DNA of 15,106 nucleotides from assembly GCA_036556965.1 (NCBI GenBank), contig DATBIO010000264.1:1-15106 (forward strand), written 5' to 3'. Every line of letters starts with the position of its first letter. Within the stretch, counting starts at the first letter, position 1. Source of the stretch: DATBIO01 sp036556965 (lineage in GTDB: Bacteria > Acidobacteriota > Vicinamibacteria > Fen-336). The notes under the pieces are model-generated. The model did no database searches. It saw nothing but the letters and a program-made list of their open reading frames with translations, and was not told the origin of the DNA. A program made the position numbers and the translations under genes. This document shows, piece after piece, positions 1 to 7,148 of the stretch.

Positions 1-2889
1 GTGGTGGCCGCCTCGAAGGCCGAGGAGGAGGCGCGCGAGGCGGTGAAGGACGTGTCGCTGGCGCTGCTGGCCGCGGTCCTTGTCCTGATCCCGATGGTGG
101 GACCGTACCTGGCCATCGGTGTGAGCGGGGTGCAGATCTACCGCGACGGCGACGAGCTGGTAGCCGTCTACGGCAGCCTCGAGCAGGCCCGGCGCACGGG
201 CGCCGTCACCGGGTTCGCACAGGTGGCCACGCTCGAGGACAAGCGGGACGCCGCCGTGCAGACGCTCGTCATCTCCGCCGTCGCCGGCGTGGCCGACGTG
301 ACGGACGCCGCGCTGACCTTGCGGGCGGCGCGGGCCTCGCAAGCTATGGTGCCCGCCCCCGACGCGCCGGCCCCACGGCCCGCGGGCGGCCTGGCCATTC
401 CCGCCGACCAGCACCTGGTCCCCGCGGGCGCCCGGGCGGCGGTCCGGGACCTGGACCAGGCCGCGGCGGACGCCGTCCTGCGGAAGCTCGACGGTGCCGC
501 GCTTCGGCGCTACCGGCGCGACGGCCAGCCGGGCGACGCGGCCTTCTTCCGCGGGGCGGGCCTCGCCCCGCAGCGAAGCGTGGAGGCGGGCGGGCGGCGT
601 TACCACCTGTCGCGGCCCTTCCTGGGACCCGAGGGCCGTCCGGCGGTGATCGCCTTCGAGGAGACCCCAGCCGGCACCTTCGTGCCGCGGACGTTCTACC
701 TGAGCGGCGAGCACGGCCTCTGGCGCGCGGCCACGGGCATCGGCGGGCTGATCGCCAAGGGGCCCTCGCAGGTGCTCGATCCCGTCACGGGCAAGGCCCT
801 CTCCCAGACCCAGTTCCTCGAGCGCGGTGGTGGCGAGTGGCAGTTCGTCAACGAGGCGGCGGTGGACCTGGCCGCGGAGCTGCAGCCGGCGCTGGGTCGC
901 TGGTACGCGTCGAACACCGTGCTCGCCCTCCCGGAGGAGCAGATGGAGCGTGCCTTCCGCGGCCACCTGGAGGAGGCGTTCCCCGCGCAGGATCCCCAGG
1001 AGTTCGCGCAGTGGGTGAAGGCGTCCGACGTCGACCGTACCCTTCCCAACGACCTGCCCGACGTGCGGGGAGGGCCCCTGGATCAGTGGACCTTCACCCA
1101 CCACGTGTACGGCGAGGTGGACGGCTTCCTTTACCCCTCGCGCGACGGCAAGCTGATCTTCACCGTGCTCCGTGACGGCAGGGGTTGGGTGTGGGTGCCC
1201 AGCATCCAGGACGCCACCGCGAGCCTGACGCCGTTCGGTACGCGCGCGCGCGCCTATCAGGGCGGCGCGCTGGTCGCCACGCCGGCCGTGAACAAGAGGG
1301 AGCTCGGGGTGCCGGACGGGTCGCTCCCGAAGGGCTATTACCGCAACCCCGGCTACGCGAACCCGCTCAACGAGGGGTTCGGGACCGTCCTCGCGCCTCC
1401 GAACCAGGTCGGCGACTTCAGGCCGATCGGCTCGTTCGACGACCTGCAGAGGCCGCCGGCACCACAGCCGACGCTCGCGGAGGAGGCCCAGGCGGCGCGG
1501 GCTGTCCAGCGCGCGCAGTCCGCCGAGGGCACCCGGGCCGCAGCGCATGCGGCGACAGTCGTCGCCCACGGCGCCAGCGTCGTGGACCACGCGCGGGGGC
1601 AGGCGACGGTGGACCCGGCCACGCTCGGCGCGGCCACGGACCGGAAGATCCAGGAAGTGCTGGGCCACCTGCGCCAGCGCAACCTGCCGACCACGGTGGC
1701 CGAGCTGGATGCCCTCCTCAAGGAAGTCCCGGCGAACTTCAAGGGCGGCAACTGGGACGAGGTGCAGAAGCTCCGGGAAGCGCTCGACGCCCTGGAGAAG
1801 AAGCAGAAGCAGGTGTCCGCGCGGCCGCCCGCGAAGCCCGCGCCCGCGTCAGGCGCCGCCGCGCCGCCGGCGGGCGCGGCCGTCTCCACTGGCCAGTCGG
1901 GCTACAACGCCTTCATCCCGCCCATCAACTTCAAGTTCGTGCCGATCCTCGACGAGAAGACGGGTGTGGCCGAGGAGAAGCCGCAAGAGGAGCCGCCGCC
2001 CGCGCACGAGCCGCTGCCCGTGGAGCGCGAGAACCTCGTCAGCTGGGCCGGGCCGCTGGTGGGCGATGCCCTCGGGCTCGGCGAGCTGCTGGCCCCCAAC
2101 CTGAACTTCCCGCCCATGCCCGTGCCCGACCCCCTCACGCAGAAGATGGTCGTGGACAGCGTGGTGGACGAGCTGCACCCCGCGCGCGTGCTCACCCGGG
2201 CCTACCCGCCGCCCTCCACCACCGCCGGCGGCTACACGCTGTTCTTCGCCAGCGCCACGCCCGCGGTGGTGGCGCCTCCGAGCGCGGCGTCGGCGGTGGC
2301 CGGCTTGAAGATGTTCTTCAGCAGCCTGGGCACCTCCACCGGCGAGGCCTTCGAGCTGCACGTGGTGGGCCGCGGACCGATGCCGCGGCAGCTGCGGTTC
2401 GACGGCCTCGTGGTGGAGCCCTTGAAGAAGGAAGCGCGCGGAGCCATCGAGCGCGAGGTGCGCCGGCTGGCGGGGGCGACCCGCGCCACGGCGCGCCTGG
2501 ACGCCTACTGCCTGGAGTTCACGCGGCTCCCCCCGACCCGGGACATGGTCTTCCAGGTGGCGGGCGCGGACGCCCAGCGGAAGTTCGCGCCCATGCGGTC
2601 GGTCCTCCGCGCCAGCCGGCGGCTGCGGGACGCGGGCGCCCTCACCCCCGACAGCGACCCCCGGAGCTACTTCCACTCCATCCGGCAGTGGGCGGTCTGG
2701 ACGAAGGAGCAGTCGTTCGACCAGAAAGGCTACGCGGACGCCTTCGTGAAGCACACGCGCAAGAACCTCGAGGGCGCGGGAGGGAAGTGGGCGCCCCACA
2801 TGGACCAGGCGCTGCGCGGGGTCGTGCCCGGGCGCTGGCGGGACATCCAGCGCATCCTGGCCGAGGCGGCGGGGGCGGGCCGGCCGTAG
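1..2889 (+). CDS. Large protein of unknown function, 5' end outside the window
   Basis: The reading frame is open from the first base, so the GTG at base 1 is probably only the first codon visible and the true start lies upstream; 962 residues are seen, ending in TAG. Residues about 18-44 are strongly hydrophobic (LALLAAVLVLIPMVGPYLAI) and a second weaker hydrophobic stretch lies at about 84-100. Residues about 366-400 look beta-rich with several Trp and Gly. Residues about 490-605 are Ala/Glu/Lys-rich and probably helical. A Pro/Ala-rich linker (about 607-680) leads to a C-terminal domain of about 280 residues ending in a basic, Trp-containing helical part (motif SYFHSIRQWAVWTKEQ). I recognise no named family. 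The hydrophobic segment followed by long linkers recalls large polymorphic or contractile-injection-associated proteins, but that is only an impression. The next gene starts about 95 bases downstream on the same strand. Confidence 0.8.
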   Translation: MVAASKAEEEAREAVKDVSLALLAAVLVLIPMVGPYLAIGVSGVQIYRDGDELVAVYGSLEQARRTGAVTGFAQVATLEDKRDAAVQTLVISAVAGVADVTDAALTLRAARASQAMVPAPDAPAPRPAGGLAIPADQHLVPAGARAAVRDLDQAAADAVLRKLDGAALRRYRRDGQPGDAAFFRGAGLAPQRSVEAGGRRYHLSRPFLGPEGRPAVIAFEETPAGTFVPRTFYLSGEHGLWRAATGIGGLIAKGPSQVLDPVTGKALSQTQFLERGGGEWQFVNEAAVDLAAELQPALGRWYASNTVLALPEEQMERAFRGHLEEAFPAQDPQEFAQWVKASDVDRTLPNDLPDVRGGPLDQWTFTHHVYGEVDGFLYPSRDGKLIFTVLRDGRGWVWVPSIQDATASLTPFGTRARAYQGGALVATPAVNKRELGVPDGSLPKGYYRNPGYANPLNEGFGTVLAPPNQVGDFRPIGSFDDLQRPPAPQPTLAEEAQAARAVQRAQSAEGTRAAAHAATVVAHGASVVDHARGQATVDPATLGAATDRKIQEVLGHLRQRNLPTTVAELDALLKEVPANFKGGNWDEVQKLREALDALEKKQKQVSARPPAKPAPASGAAAPPAGAAVSTGQSGYNAFIPPINFKFVPILDEKTGVAEEKPQEEPPPAHEPLPVERENLVSWAGPLVGDALGLGELLAPNLNFPPMPVPDPLTQKMVVDSVVDELHPARVLTRAYPPPSTTAGGYTLFFASATPAVVAPPSAASAVAGLKMFFSSLGTSTGEAFELHVVGRGPMPRQLRFDGLVVEPLKKEARGAIEREVRRLAGATRATARLDAYCLEFTRLPPTRDMVFQVAGADAQRKFAPMRSVLRASRRLRDAGALTPDSDPRSYFHSIRQWAVWTKEQSFDQKGYADAFVKHTRKNLEGAGGKWAPHMDQALRGVVPGRWRDIQRILAEAAGAGRP

Positions 2890-2915
2890 CCCCGGGGCCG
2901 TGCCCGCCGCGAACC

Positions 2916-2945
2916 TTGACGCCCGGAGCGGGCCAGGCGTAACGT
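2916..2945 (+). promoter_or_regulatory. Candidate sigma70-type promoter for the zinc-ribbon gene
   Basis: TTGACG at 2916-2921 matches the -35 consensus at five of six positions. TAACGT at 2940-2945 is a weak -10 hexamer that keeps the TA at the front and the final T, with an 18-base spacer. Transcription would start near 2952, giving a leader of about 33 bases before the ATG at 2985. The -10 match is poor, so this is tentative. The rest of the 95-base gap after the preceding stop codon shows nothing clear. Confidence 0.35.
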
Positions 2946-2984
2946 GCGCCCTTCTCCCTCCGCTTGCCGGGGGAGCCTCCGCGG

Positions 2985-3854
2985 ATGAGCGCCGGTCAAG
3001 GGACGGGGTCGTTCTGGCGCTGCCCGAAGTGCGGGCGCCACGCCTCCGTGCGGCTGACCGCGTGCCAGTGCGGGTTCGCGCGCAGCGAGGCCGACGGCAT
3101 TTCCGAGGTACGCCTGGCGTCGCGGGCGCCCGGGCCCGAGCCGCCGCGTGAGAGCGCGCTGGGCTGGCTGCTGTGGGCGGCGGTGGGGGTGGCCTCCCTC
3201 GCCGCCGGCGCCTGGGTGGCGGTGAAGAGCCCGCCCCCGGACCACGCCGACACCGAGCTCGCGCGGCGCTTCCGCAGCGCGCGCGCGGTCGAGCCGCCGC
3301 CCACCATCGTGGGTCCCCCGGTGATCCTGCGCGCGGACGGGCCCGTGCGCCGCGCGGCGGAGCCCCCCGACGGAGTGTCCCGCCCCCTCTTCGCGCCCCA
3401 GGCTCCGGTCCCCGCCGCTTCCCCGGAGCCGCCGAGCCCGCCCGCGCCGGCGCCCGTCGAAGAGCGCGAGTCCGAGATGGACGCGCGCCGGCGCCTCGGA
3501 GCCGACGAGTTCAACCGCTACATGGCCGCCCTGTCGGGCAAGGCCGACCAGGTGGACGTGGTGTGGCAGCAGTTCCGCGAGGGGTGCGGCGCGGGCCTCG
3601 TGGCCCCGTCCGCCAGCTCGGTCGCGGCCGACCGCGCGTGGCTCGCCTTCATCGGCTCCGGCATCGACACCAGGACGTGGACGGAGACCTGCGCCGAGGC
3701 CGGCACGCTCTTTGCGCTGGTCCGCCAGGTGCGGGAGGGCGTGTGCGTGGCCGAGGACCGCGCGCGCCAGAGCTGGGTCTATCCCGGCGTGCGCCGCGAC
3801 CTGCGCCACGCGTACCGGCTGGACTGGGAAGGCTGGGAGAGGGAATGCCGCTGA
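2985..3854 (+). CDS. Zinc-ribbon, single-pass membrane protein with four-cysteine distal domain
   Basis: This 289-residue protein begins with a small zinc ribbon: C13-P-K-C16 and C27-Q-C29, four cysteines placed to bind one metal. A charged linker leads to one hydrophobic segment at about residues 58-80 (ALGWLLWAAVGVASLAAGAW). A Pro/Ala-rich stalk follows (about 95-165), then a compact C-terminal domain with four cysteines (C201, C236, C254, C288). If the zinc ribbon is cytoplasmic, the C-terminal domain is outside the membrane and its cysteines could form two disulphides; this is inference. ATG 2985 was chosen because GGGGGAG at 2969-2975 sits nine bases upstream; an in-frame TTG at 2964 would place the start before that site. 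No known family is recognised beyond the generic zinc-ribbon plus membrane-anchor architecture. A sensor, scaffold or anchor role is possible but not shown. Confidence 0.8.
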   Translation: MSAGQGTGSFWRCPKCGRHASVRLTACQCGFARSEADGISEVRLASRAPGPEPPRESALGWLLWAAVGVASLAAGAWVAVKSPPPDHADTELARRFRSARAVEPPPTIVGPPVILRADGPVRRAAEPPDGVSRPLFAPQAPVPAASPEPPSPPAPAPVEERESEMDARRRLGADEFNRYMAALSGKADQVDVVWQQFREGCGAGLVAPSASSVAADRAWLAFIGSGIDTRTWTETCAEAGTLFALVRQVREGVCVAEDRARQSWVYPGVRRDLRHAYRLDWEGWERECR

Positions 3855-3881
3855 GCGGCCGTTGAGGGCATCGCCAGAGCC

Positions 3882-3901
3882 CCCGCCGGACCCGCGGCGG
3901 G
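3882..3901 (+). terminator. Weak hairpin after the zinc-ribbon gene
   Basis: CCCGCCG (3882-3888) and CGGCGGG (3895-3901) form a 7-bp stem with a 6-base loop, 27 bases after the stop codon. No T-run follows, so it may be a factor-independent terminator of the GC-rich kind or only a chance palindrome. The remaining bases up to 3966 show no clear promoter. Confidence 0.25.
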
Positions 3902-3976
3902 CGCCCCGGCACGCTCCTTGCTCAGTCCTCCGTGGTGCGCCGCGGAACGGCCGCGGCCGAGTGAGTAGGAGGCCGC

Positions 3977-4126
3977 ATGCTCTGGACGATCGTGGCGATC
4001 CTCGCCGTCCTGTGGCTGCTCGGGATGATCGGCAACATCGGTGGCAGCCTCATCCACCTGCTGCTGGTGGTGGCCCTCGTCGTCATCGTCTTCAACCTGC
4101 TGAGCGGGCGCCGAACCATCGTCTGA
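3977..4126 (+). CDS. Small lmo0937-family (DUF5670-like) membrane protein
   Basis: This 49-residue gene starts MLWTIVAILAVLWLLGMI and ends GRRTIV. It has two hydrophobic helices separated by a short Gly-rich turn (GNIGGSLIH) and a basic C-terminus, the layout of the lmo0937/DUF5670 family of tiny membrane proteins, whose members also tend to begin MLWTI and end with a GRR-type tail. Their biochemical role is unknown; some members are reported in stress regulons. AGGAGG at 3967-3972 lies four bases before the ATG, giving strong translational support despite the short length. It is a single gene, convergent with glycogen phosphorylase, and a GC hairpin begins directly after its stop. It is short enough to be missed by length-filtered gene callers. 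Confidence 0.85.
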   Translation: MLWTIVAILAVLWLLGMIGNIGGSLIHLLLVVALVVIVFNLLSGRRTIV

Positions 4127-4127
4127 C

Positions 4128-4153
4128 GCGCGGGCGGCGGACATCGCCCGCGC
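4128..4153. terminator. GC-rich hairpin between convergent genes
   Basis: GCGCGGGCG (4128-4136) and CGCCCGCGC (4145-4153) form a perfect 9-bp stem with an 8-base loop. It starts one base after the stop of the small membrane protein gene and lies 52 bases beyond the stop of glycogen phosphorylase on the other strand, so it could serve both transcripts. No T-run follows on either strand. Confidence 0.45.
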
Positions 4154-4205
4154 AGGACAGCGAGGTGCGAGGTGATGCCGCCGCCCGTGGCCATTGGCCC
4201 CTCGC

Positions 4206-6680
4206 TCAGTCGGGGGAAGGCGCGGGAACCGGCGCCACGCCCCAGATCTCGTCGGCGTACTGCCGCGTCGTGCGGTCGCTCGAGAAGCTGCCCATGCCGG
4301 CCACGTTGAGGATCGACATCCGCCACCAGTCGGCGGGCCGGGCATAGGCCGCGGCGACGCGGTCCTGGGCCTCCAGGTAGGCGCGGAAATCGGCGCAGAG
4401 GAAGTAGCGGTCGGGGCCGGTGAGCTCGTCCACGAGGGGCTGGAACAACCCCGCCTCGCCCGGCGCGAGGATGCCCGAGGCGACGACCTCCAGGGCGCGC
4501 CGCAGCTCGGGGTCCCCGTCGATGTAGGAGCGGGGCGAGGCGCCCGCGGCGCGGAGCGCCTCGATCTCCTCCGTGGTGTTCCCGAAGATGAACACGTTCT
4601 CCGCCCCGACCTCGTCGCGGATCTCCACGTTGGCGCCGTCCAGCGTCCCGATGGTGAGGGCGCCGTTGAGGGCGGCCTTCATGTTCCCGGTGCCGGAGGC
4701 CTCGGTCCCCGCCGTCGAGATCTGCTCGCTCAGCTCGCAGGCCGGGAAGATCAGCTCCGCGAGGGAGACCGAGTAGTTGGGCAGGAAGACGACGCGCAGC
4801 CGGCCGCGCGCGGCGTCGTCGCGGTCCACCATCTCCGCCACGGCGTGGATCAGCCGGATGATCAGCTTGGCCATGAAGTAGCCGGGGGCGGCCTTGCCCG
4901 CGAAGATCACCGTCCGCGGCACGCCCGCCCCGCGCCCCTCGCGCAGCCGCTGGTGGAGGGTGATGGCGTGAAGCACGTTGAGCAGCTGTCGCTTGTACTC
5001 GTGGATGCGCTTGACCTGGCAGTCGTAGAGCGTCTCCGGGTCCAGGGCCAGCCCGTGGAGCCTGCGCGCGCGGTCGGCGAGGACGGTCTTGTTGACGCGC
5101 TTGAGGGCGGCCCACTGCTCGCGAAAGCCCTGGTCTTCCGCCAGGGGCGTGAGCCGCCGCAGCTCGTCGAGGTCCCTGGTCCAGCCGTCCCCGATGGCCT
5201 CCCCGATGAGCGCGGCCAGGCCCGGGTTGCACTGCAGCAGCCAGCGGCGGGGCGTCACGCCGTTCGTCTTGTTGTTGATGCGGCCCGGCAGGACGCGGTC
5301 CAGCAGGGCGAACGTGGACCGGCGCAGGATGCGGGTGTGCAGCTCGGCCACGCCGTTCACGGAGTGGCTGCCCACGAAGGCCAGGTGGGCCATGCGCACC
5401 TGCGCATGCCCGTCGATGATCGCCGTCCGCCGCACCAGGTCTTCGTCCGAAGACGGCAGCCCGCGCACCGAGGCCCCGAAGCGCCGGTCGATCTCCTCCA
5501 CGATCTCGAAGGGGCGGGGCAGCAGGCGCTGCAGCAGCTCGGCCGGCCAGCGCTCCAGCGCCTCGGGCAGCACGGTGTGGTTGGTGTAGGCGAAGACCTT
5601 CTGCGTGAGCTCCCAGGCCGGGGCCCACTCCAGGCCGTGCTCGTCCATCAACAGGCGCATCAGCTCGGGGATGGCGAGGGCGGGGTGCGTGTCGTTGAGC
5701 TGGATCTGGACCTTGTCGGGCAGCTCCTCGAAGCGACGGGGGCCGAACTTGAAGAAGCGGCGCAGCACGTCCTGGAGGGTCGCGGAGACGAAGAAGTACT
5801 GCTGCTTGAGGCGCAGCTCCTTGCCCGCGTACTGGTCGTCGGGCGGGTAGAGGACCTTCGCGATGTTCTCGCTGCGCGTCTTGTCCTCCACGGCGCGCAC
5901 GTACTCGCCGGCGTTGAAGCTCTGCAGGTCGAACTCGCGGCTCGATCGCGCCGCCCAGAGGCGCAGGGTGTTGACGGTGTCGTTGCCGAAGCCGGCGACG
6001 GGGGTGTCGAAGGCCATGGCCCACACGTCCTGGGTGTCGACCCACCGTCCGCGCAAGCGGCCGCCGTCGCGGTGGTGCTCGGCGCGCCCGTAGAAGCGCA
6101 CGGGGAAGATCGCGTCGGGACGGGGGATCTCCCAGGGGTTGCCGTAGCGGAGCCAGTTGTCGGGCAGCTCGACCTGGGCCCCGTCCACGATGCGCTGCTG
6201 GAAGATCCCGTACTCGTAGCGGATGCCGTAGCCGTAGAAGGGCAGGCCCAGGGTGGCCGCGGAGTCCATGATGCAGGCGGCCAGGCGCCCCAGGCCCCCG
6301 TTGCCGAGGCCGGCGTCCCACTCCTGCTCCTGGAGGGCCTCCAGGTCGTAGCCCACGCGGCGGAGGGCCGCGATGCACGGGTCCCGCGCGCCGAGGTTGA
6401 CGACGTTGTGGATCAGGGCCCGGCCCAGCAGGAACTCGAGCGACAGGTAGTAGACCCGCTTGGCGTCGGCCCGGTAGTAGGCGTTCTGCGTCCGGAACCA
6501 GCGCTCCACGAGCCGGTCGCGGACGACGTGGGCGAGCGCGTTGTACACGTCGGAGTCCGTGGCCGTGTGCTCGTCCTTGGCCACGGAGTACCTCATGTGG
6601 TACGCGAAGGACTTGATGAAGCCGGCTTCGTCGAGCCCCTCGGCCGGCGGCGACGGAAGATGGAGGCTGCGCGGACTCAC
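4206..6680 (-). CDS. glgP: Glycogen/starch/maltodextrin phosphorylase (GT35 family)
   Basis: This 824-residue enzyme matches bacterial glycogen phosphorylase over its whole length; E. coli GlgP has 815 residues. It cleaves terminal alpha-1,4-glucosyl units with phosphate to release glucose 1-phosphate in the cytoplasm. Visible landmarks are VRDRLVERW, YYLSLEFLLGR, GNGGLGRLAACIMDS, RYEYGIFQQ, QLNDTHPALAIPELMRLL, TNGVTPRRW, KRIHEYKRQLLNVLHAI, and the pyridoxal-phosphate site EASGTGNMKAALNGA with the cofactor lysine at about residue 668, followed by LTIGTLDGANVE. GTG 6680 (VSPRSLHLP) was chosen: it gives a family-typical N-terminus, whereas longer in-frame starts run into tRNA-His. Its ribosome binding site is weak. 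No other glycogen gene is in the window. The 120 bases between the tRNA-His 3' end and this start contain GC palindromes but no convincing terminator, so some readthrough from the tRNAs is conceivable. Confidence 0.97.
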   Translation of the reverse strand: MSPRSLHLPSPPAEGLDEAGFIKSFAYHMRYSVAKDEHTATDSDVYNALAHVVRDRLVERWFRTQNAYYRADAKRVYYLSLEFLLGRALIHNVVNLGARDPCIAALRRVGYDLEALQEQEWDAGLGNGGLGRLAACIMDSAATLGLPFYGYGIRYEYGIFQQRIVDGAQVELPDNWLRYGNPWEIPRPDAIFPVRFYGRAEHHRDGGRLRGRWVDTQDVWAMAFDTPVAGFGNDTVNTLRLWAARSSREFDLQSFNAGEYVRAVEDKTRSENIAKVLYPPDDQYAGKELRLKQQYFFVSATLQDVLRRFFKFGPRRFEELPDKVQIQLNDTHPALAIPELMRLLMDEHGLEWAPAWELTQKVFAYTNHTVLPEALERWPAELLQRLLPRPFEIVEEIDRRFGASVRGLPSSDEDLVRRTAIIDGHAQVRMAHLAFVGSHSVNGVAELHTRILRRSTFALLDRVLPGRINNKTNGVTPRRWLLQCNPGLAALIGEAIGDGWTRDLDELRRLTPLAEDQGFREQWAALKRVNKTVLADRARRLHGLALDPETLYDCQVKRIHEYKRQLLNVLHAITLHQRLREGRGAGVPRTVIFAGKAAPGYFMAKLIIRLIHAVAEMVDRDDAARGRLRVVFLPNYSVSLAELIFPACELSEQISTAGTEASGTGNMKAALNGALTIGTLDGANVEIRDEVGAENVFIFGNTTEEIEALRAAGASPRSYIDGDPELRRALEVVASGILAPGEAGLFQPLVDELTGPDRYFLCADFRAYLEAQDRVAAAYARPADWWRMSILNVAGMGSFSSDRTTRQYADEIWGVAPVPAPSPD

Positions 6681-6800
6681 GGTCGCACGGATGGTAGCCT
6701 GCGCGCCCTGCTCGATGCAGCCGGAGTGGTCCGCCGCGCGCCGCGGACTCCTCGGCGAGGCGCCGCCCGGCCGGGGCTGCGCCGGGGTCGCCTCCAGGGT

Positions 6801-6879
6801 TGGGGTGGATAACGGGATTCGAACCCGCGGCCTCCAGGGCCACAACCTGGCGCTCTAACCAAGCTGAGCTATATCCACC
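6801..6879 (-). tRNA. tRNA-His (anticodon GTG)
   Basis: Read on the minus strand, this folds into a complete cloverleaf: acceptor GTGGATA pairs with TATCCAC, the anticodon stem CCAGG/CCTGG carries loop TTGTGGC with anticodon GTG, and the T arm contains TTCGAAT. The extra 5' G at position -1 (base 6879) faces C73 (base 6804), the identity mark of bacterial tRNA-His. CCA is encoded at 6803-6801. It lies nine bases downstream of tRNA-Arg and is probably co-transcribed with it. Confidence 0.97.
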
Positions 6880-6888
6880 ACGGGGGCG

Positions 6889-6965
6889 TGGCGCGCCTGA
6901 AGGGATTCGAACCCCTGACCCGCAGCTTAGAAGGCTGCCGCTCTATCCAACTGAGCTACAGGCGC
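6889..6965 (-). tRNA. tRNA-Arg (anticodon TCT)
   Basis: On the minus strand the acceptor GCGCCTG (from 6965) pairs with CAGGCGC. The anticodon stem GCAGC/GCTGC carries loop CTTCTAA with anticodon TCT, and the T arm is AGGGG-TTCGAAT-CCCTT. The discriminator base is G, followed by encoded CCA (6891-6889). It decodes AGA/AGG, codons that should be rare in a genome this GC-rich. It is the first gene of a tRNA-Arg/tRNA-His pair. Confidence 0.97.
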
Positions 6966-6977
6966 CTAAGGATCAGG

Positions 6978-6986
6978 AGTATACCA
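6978..6986 (-). promoter_or_regulatory. Extended -10 promoter element for tRNA-Arg/tRNA-His
   Basis: On the minus strand these bases read TGGTATACT, a TGn extended -10 followed by TATACT (five of six to consensus). The element ends 12 bases before the first base of tRNA-Arg, leaving a short leader as is usual for tRNA operons. No good -35 is seen at the expected distance. Confidence 0.6.
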
Positions 6987-7005
6987 CGTGGGCGCGCCGG
7001 CCTCC

Positions 7006-7014
7006 TGCTATCAT
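7006..7014 (+). promoter_or_regulatory. Extended -10 promoter element for tRNA-Pro
   Basis: TGCTATCAT is a TGn extended -10 with TATCAT (five of six to consensus). It ends 18 bases before the first base of tRNA-Pro, so transcription would begin near 7021. No clear -35 is present; the place where it would sit overlaps the -10 of the divergent tRNA-Arg promoter. Confidence 0.55.
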
Positions 7015-7032
7015 GCGCGCTGACAGCCATTT

Positions 7033-7109
7033 CGGGGCGTAGCGCAGCCTGGTAGCGCACCTGCCTTGGGCGCAGGTGGTCGGCGGTTCAAATCCGCCCG
7101 CCCCGACCA
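7033..7109 (+). tRNA. tRNA-Pro (anticodon TGG)
   Basis: The acceptor CGGGGCG pairs with CGCCCCG. The anticodon stem CCTGC/GCAGG carries loop CTTGGGC with anticodon TGG, and the T arm is GGCGG-TTCAAAT-CCGCC. The discriminator is A and CCA is encoded at 7107-7109. It diverges from the Arg/His tRNA pair. The hydrolase start codon is only about 40 bases downstream, with no terminator visible between them. Confidence 0.97.
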
Positions 7110-7148
7110 GCCTTCCGCTTTCCCGGCTTCATGCAGGACAATCCGCCG

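Noticed and set aside
1185..2942. A 585-residue plus-strand frame overlapping the first gene
   Set aside because: Composition is Arg/Gly/Ala/Pro noise, it lacks a binding site, and it overlaps a frame with normal protein composition.
3944..3969. GGAAC at 3944-3948 as the -35 of an ECF-sigma promoter for the small membrane protein
   Set aside because: No matching -10 is present at the expected distance, so it is probably chance.
3922..6843. Very long alternative reading frames across the glycogen phosphorylase gene, on both strands
   Set aside because: They are shadows: the real frame matches GlgP from end to end, and the others are Arg/Gly/Pro/Ala-rich, without domains, as expected at this GC content.
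6681..6845. N-terminal extension of glycogen phosphorylase up to 6845
   Set aside because: It would run through tRNA-His and adds residues not found in the family.
6801..7109. tRNA block as an attachment site for an integrated element
   Set aside because: No integrase, no direct repeat of a tRNA 3' end and no change in composition are visible nearby.
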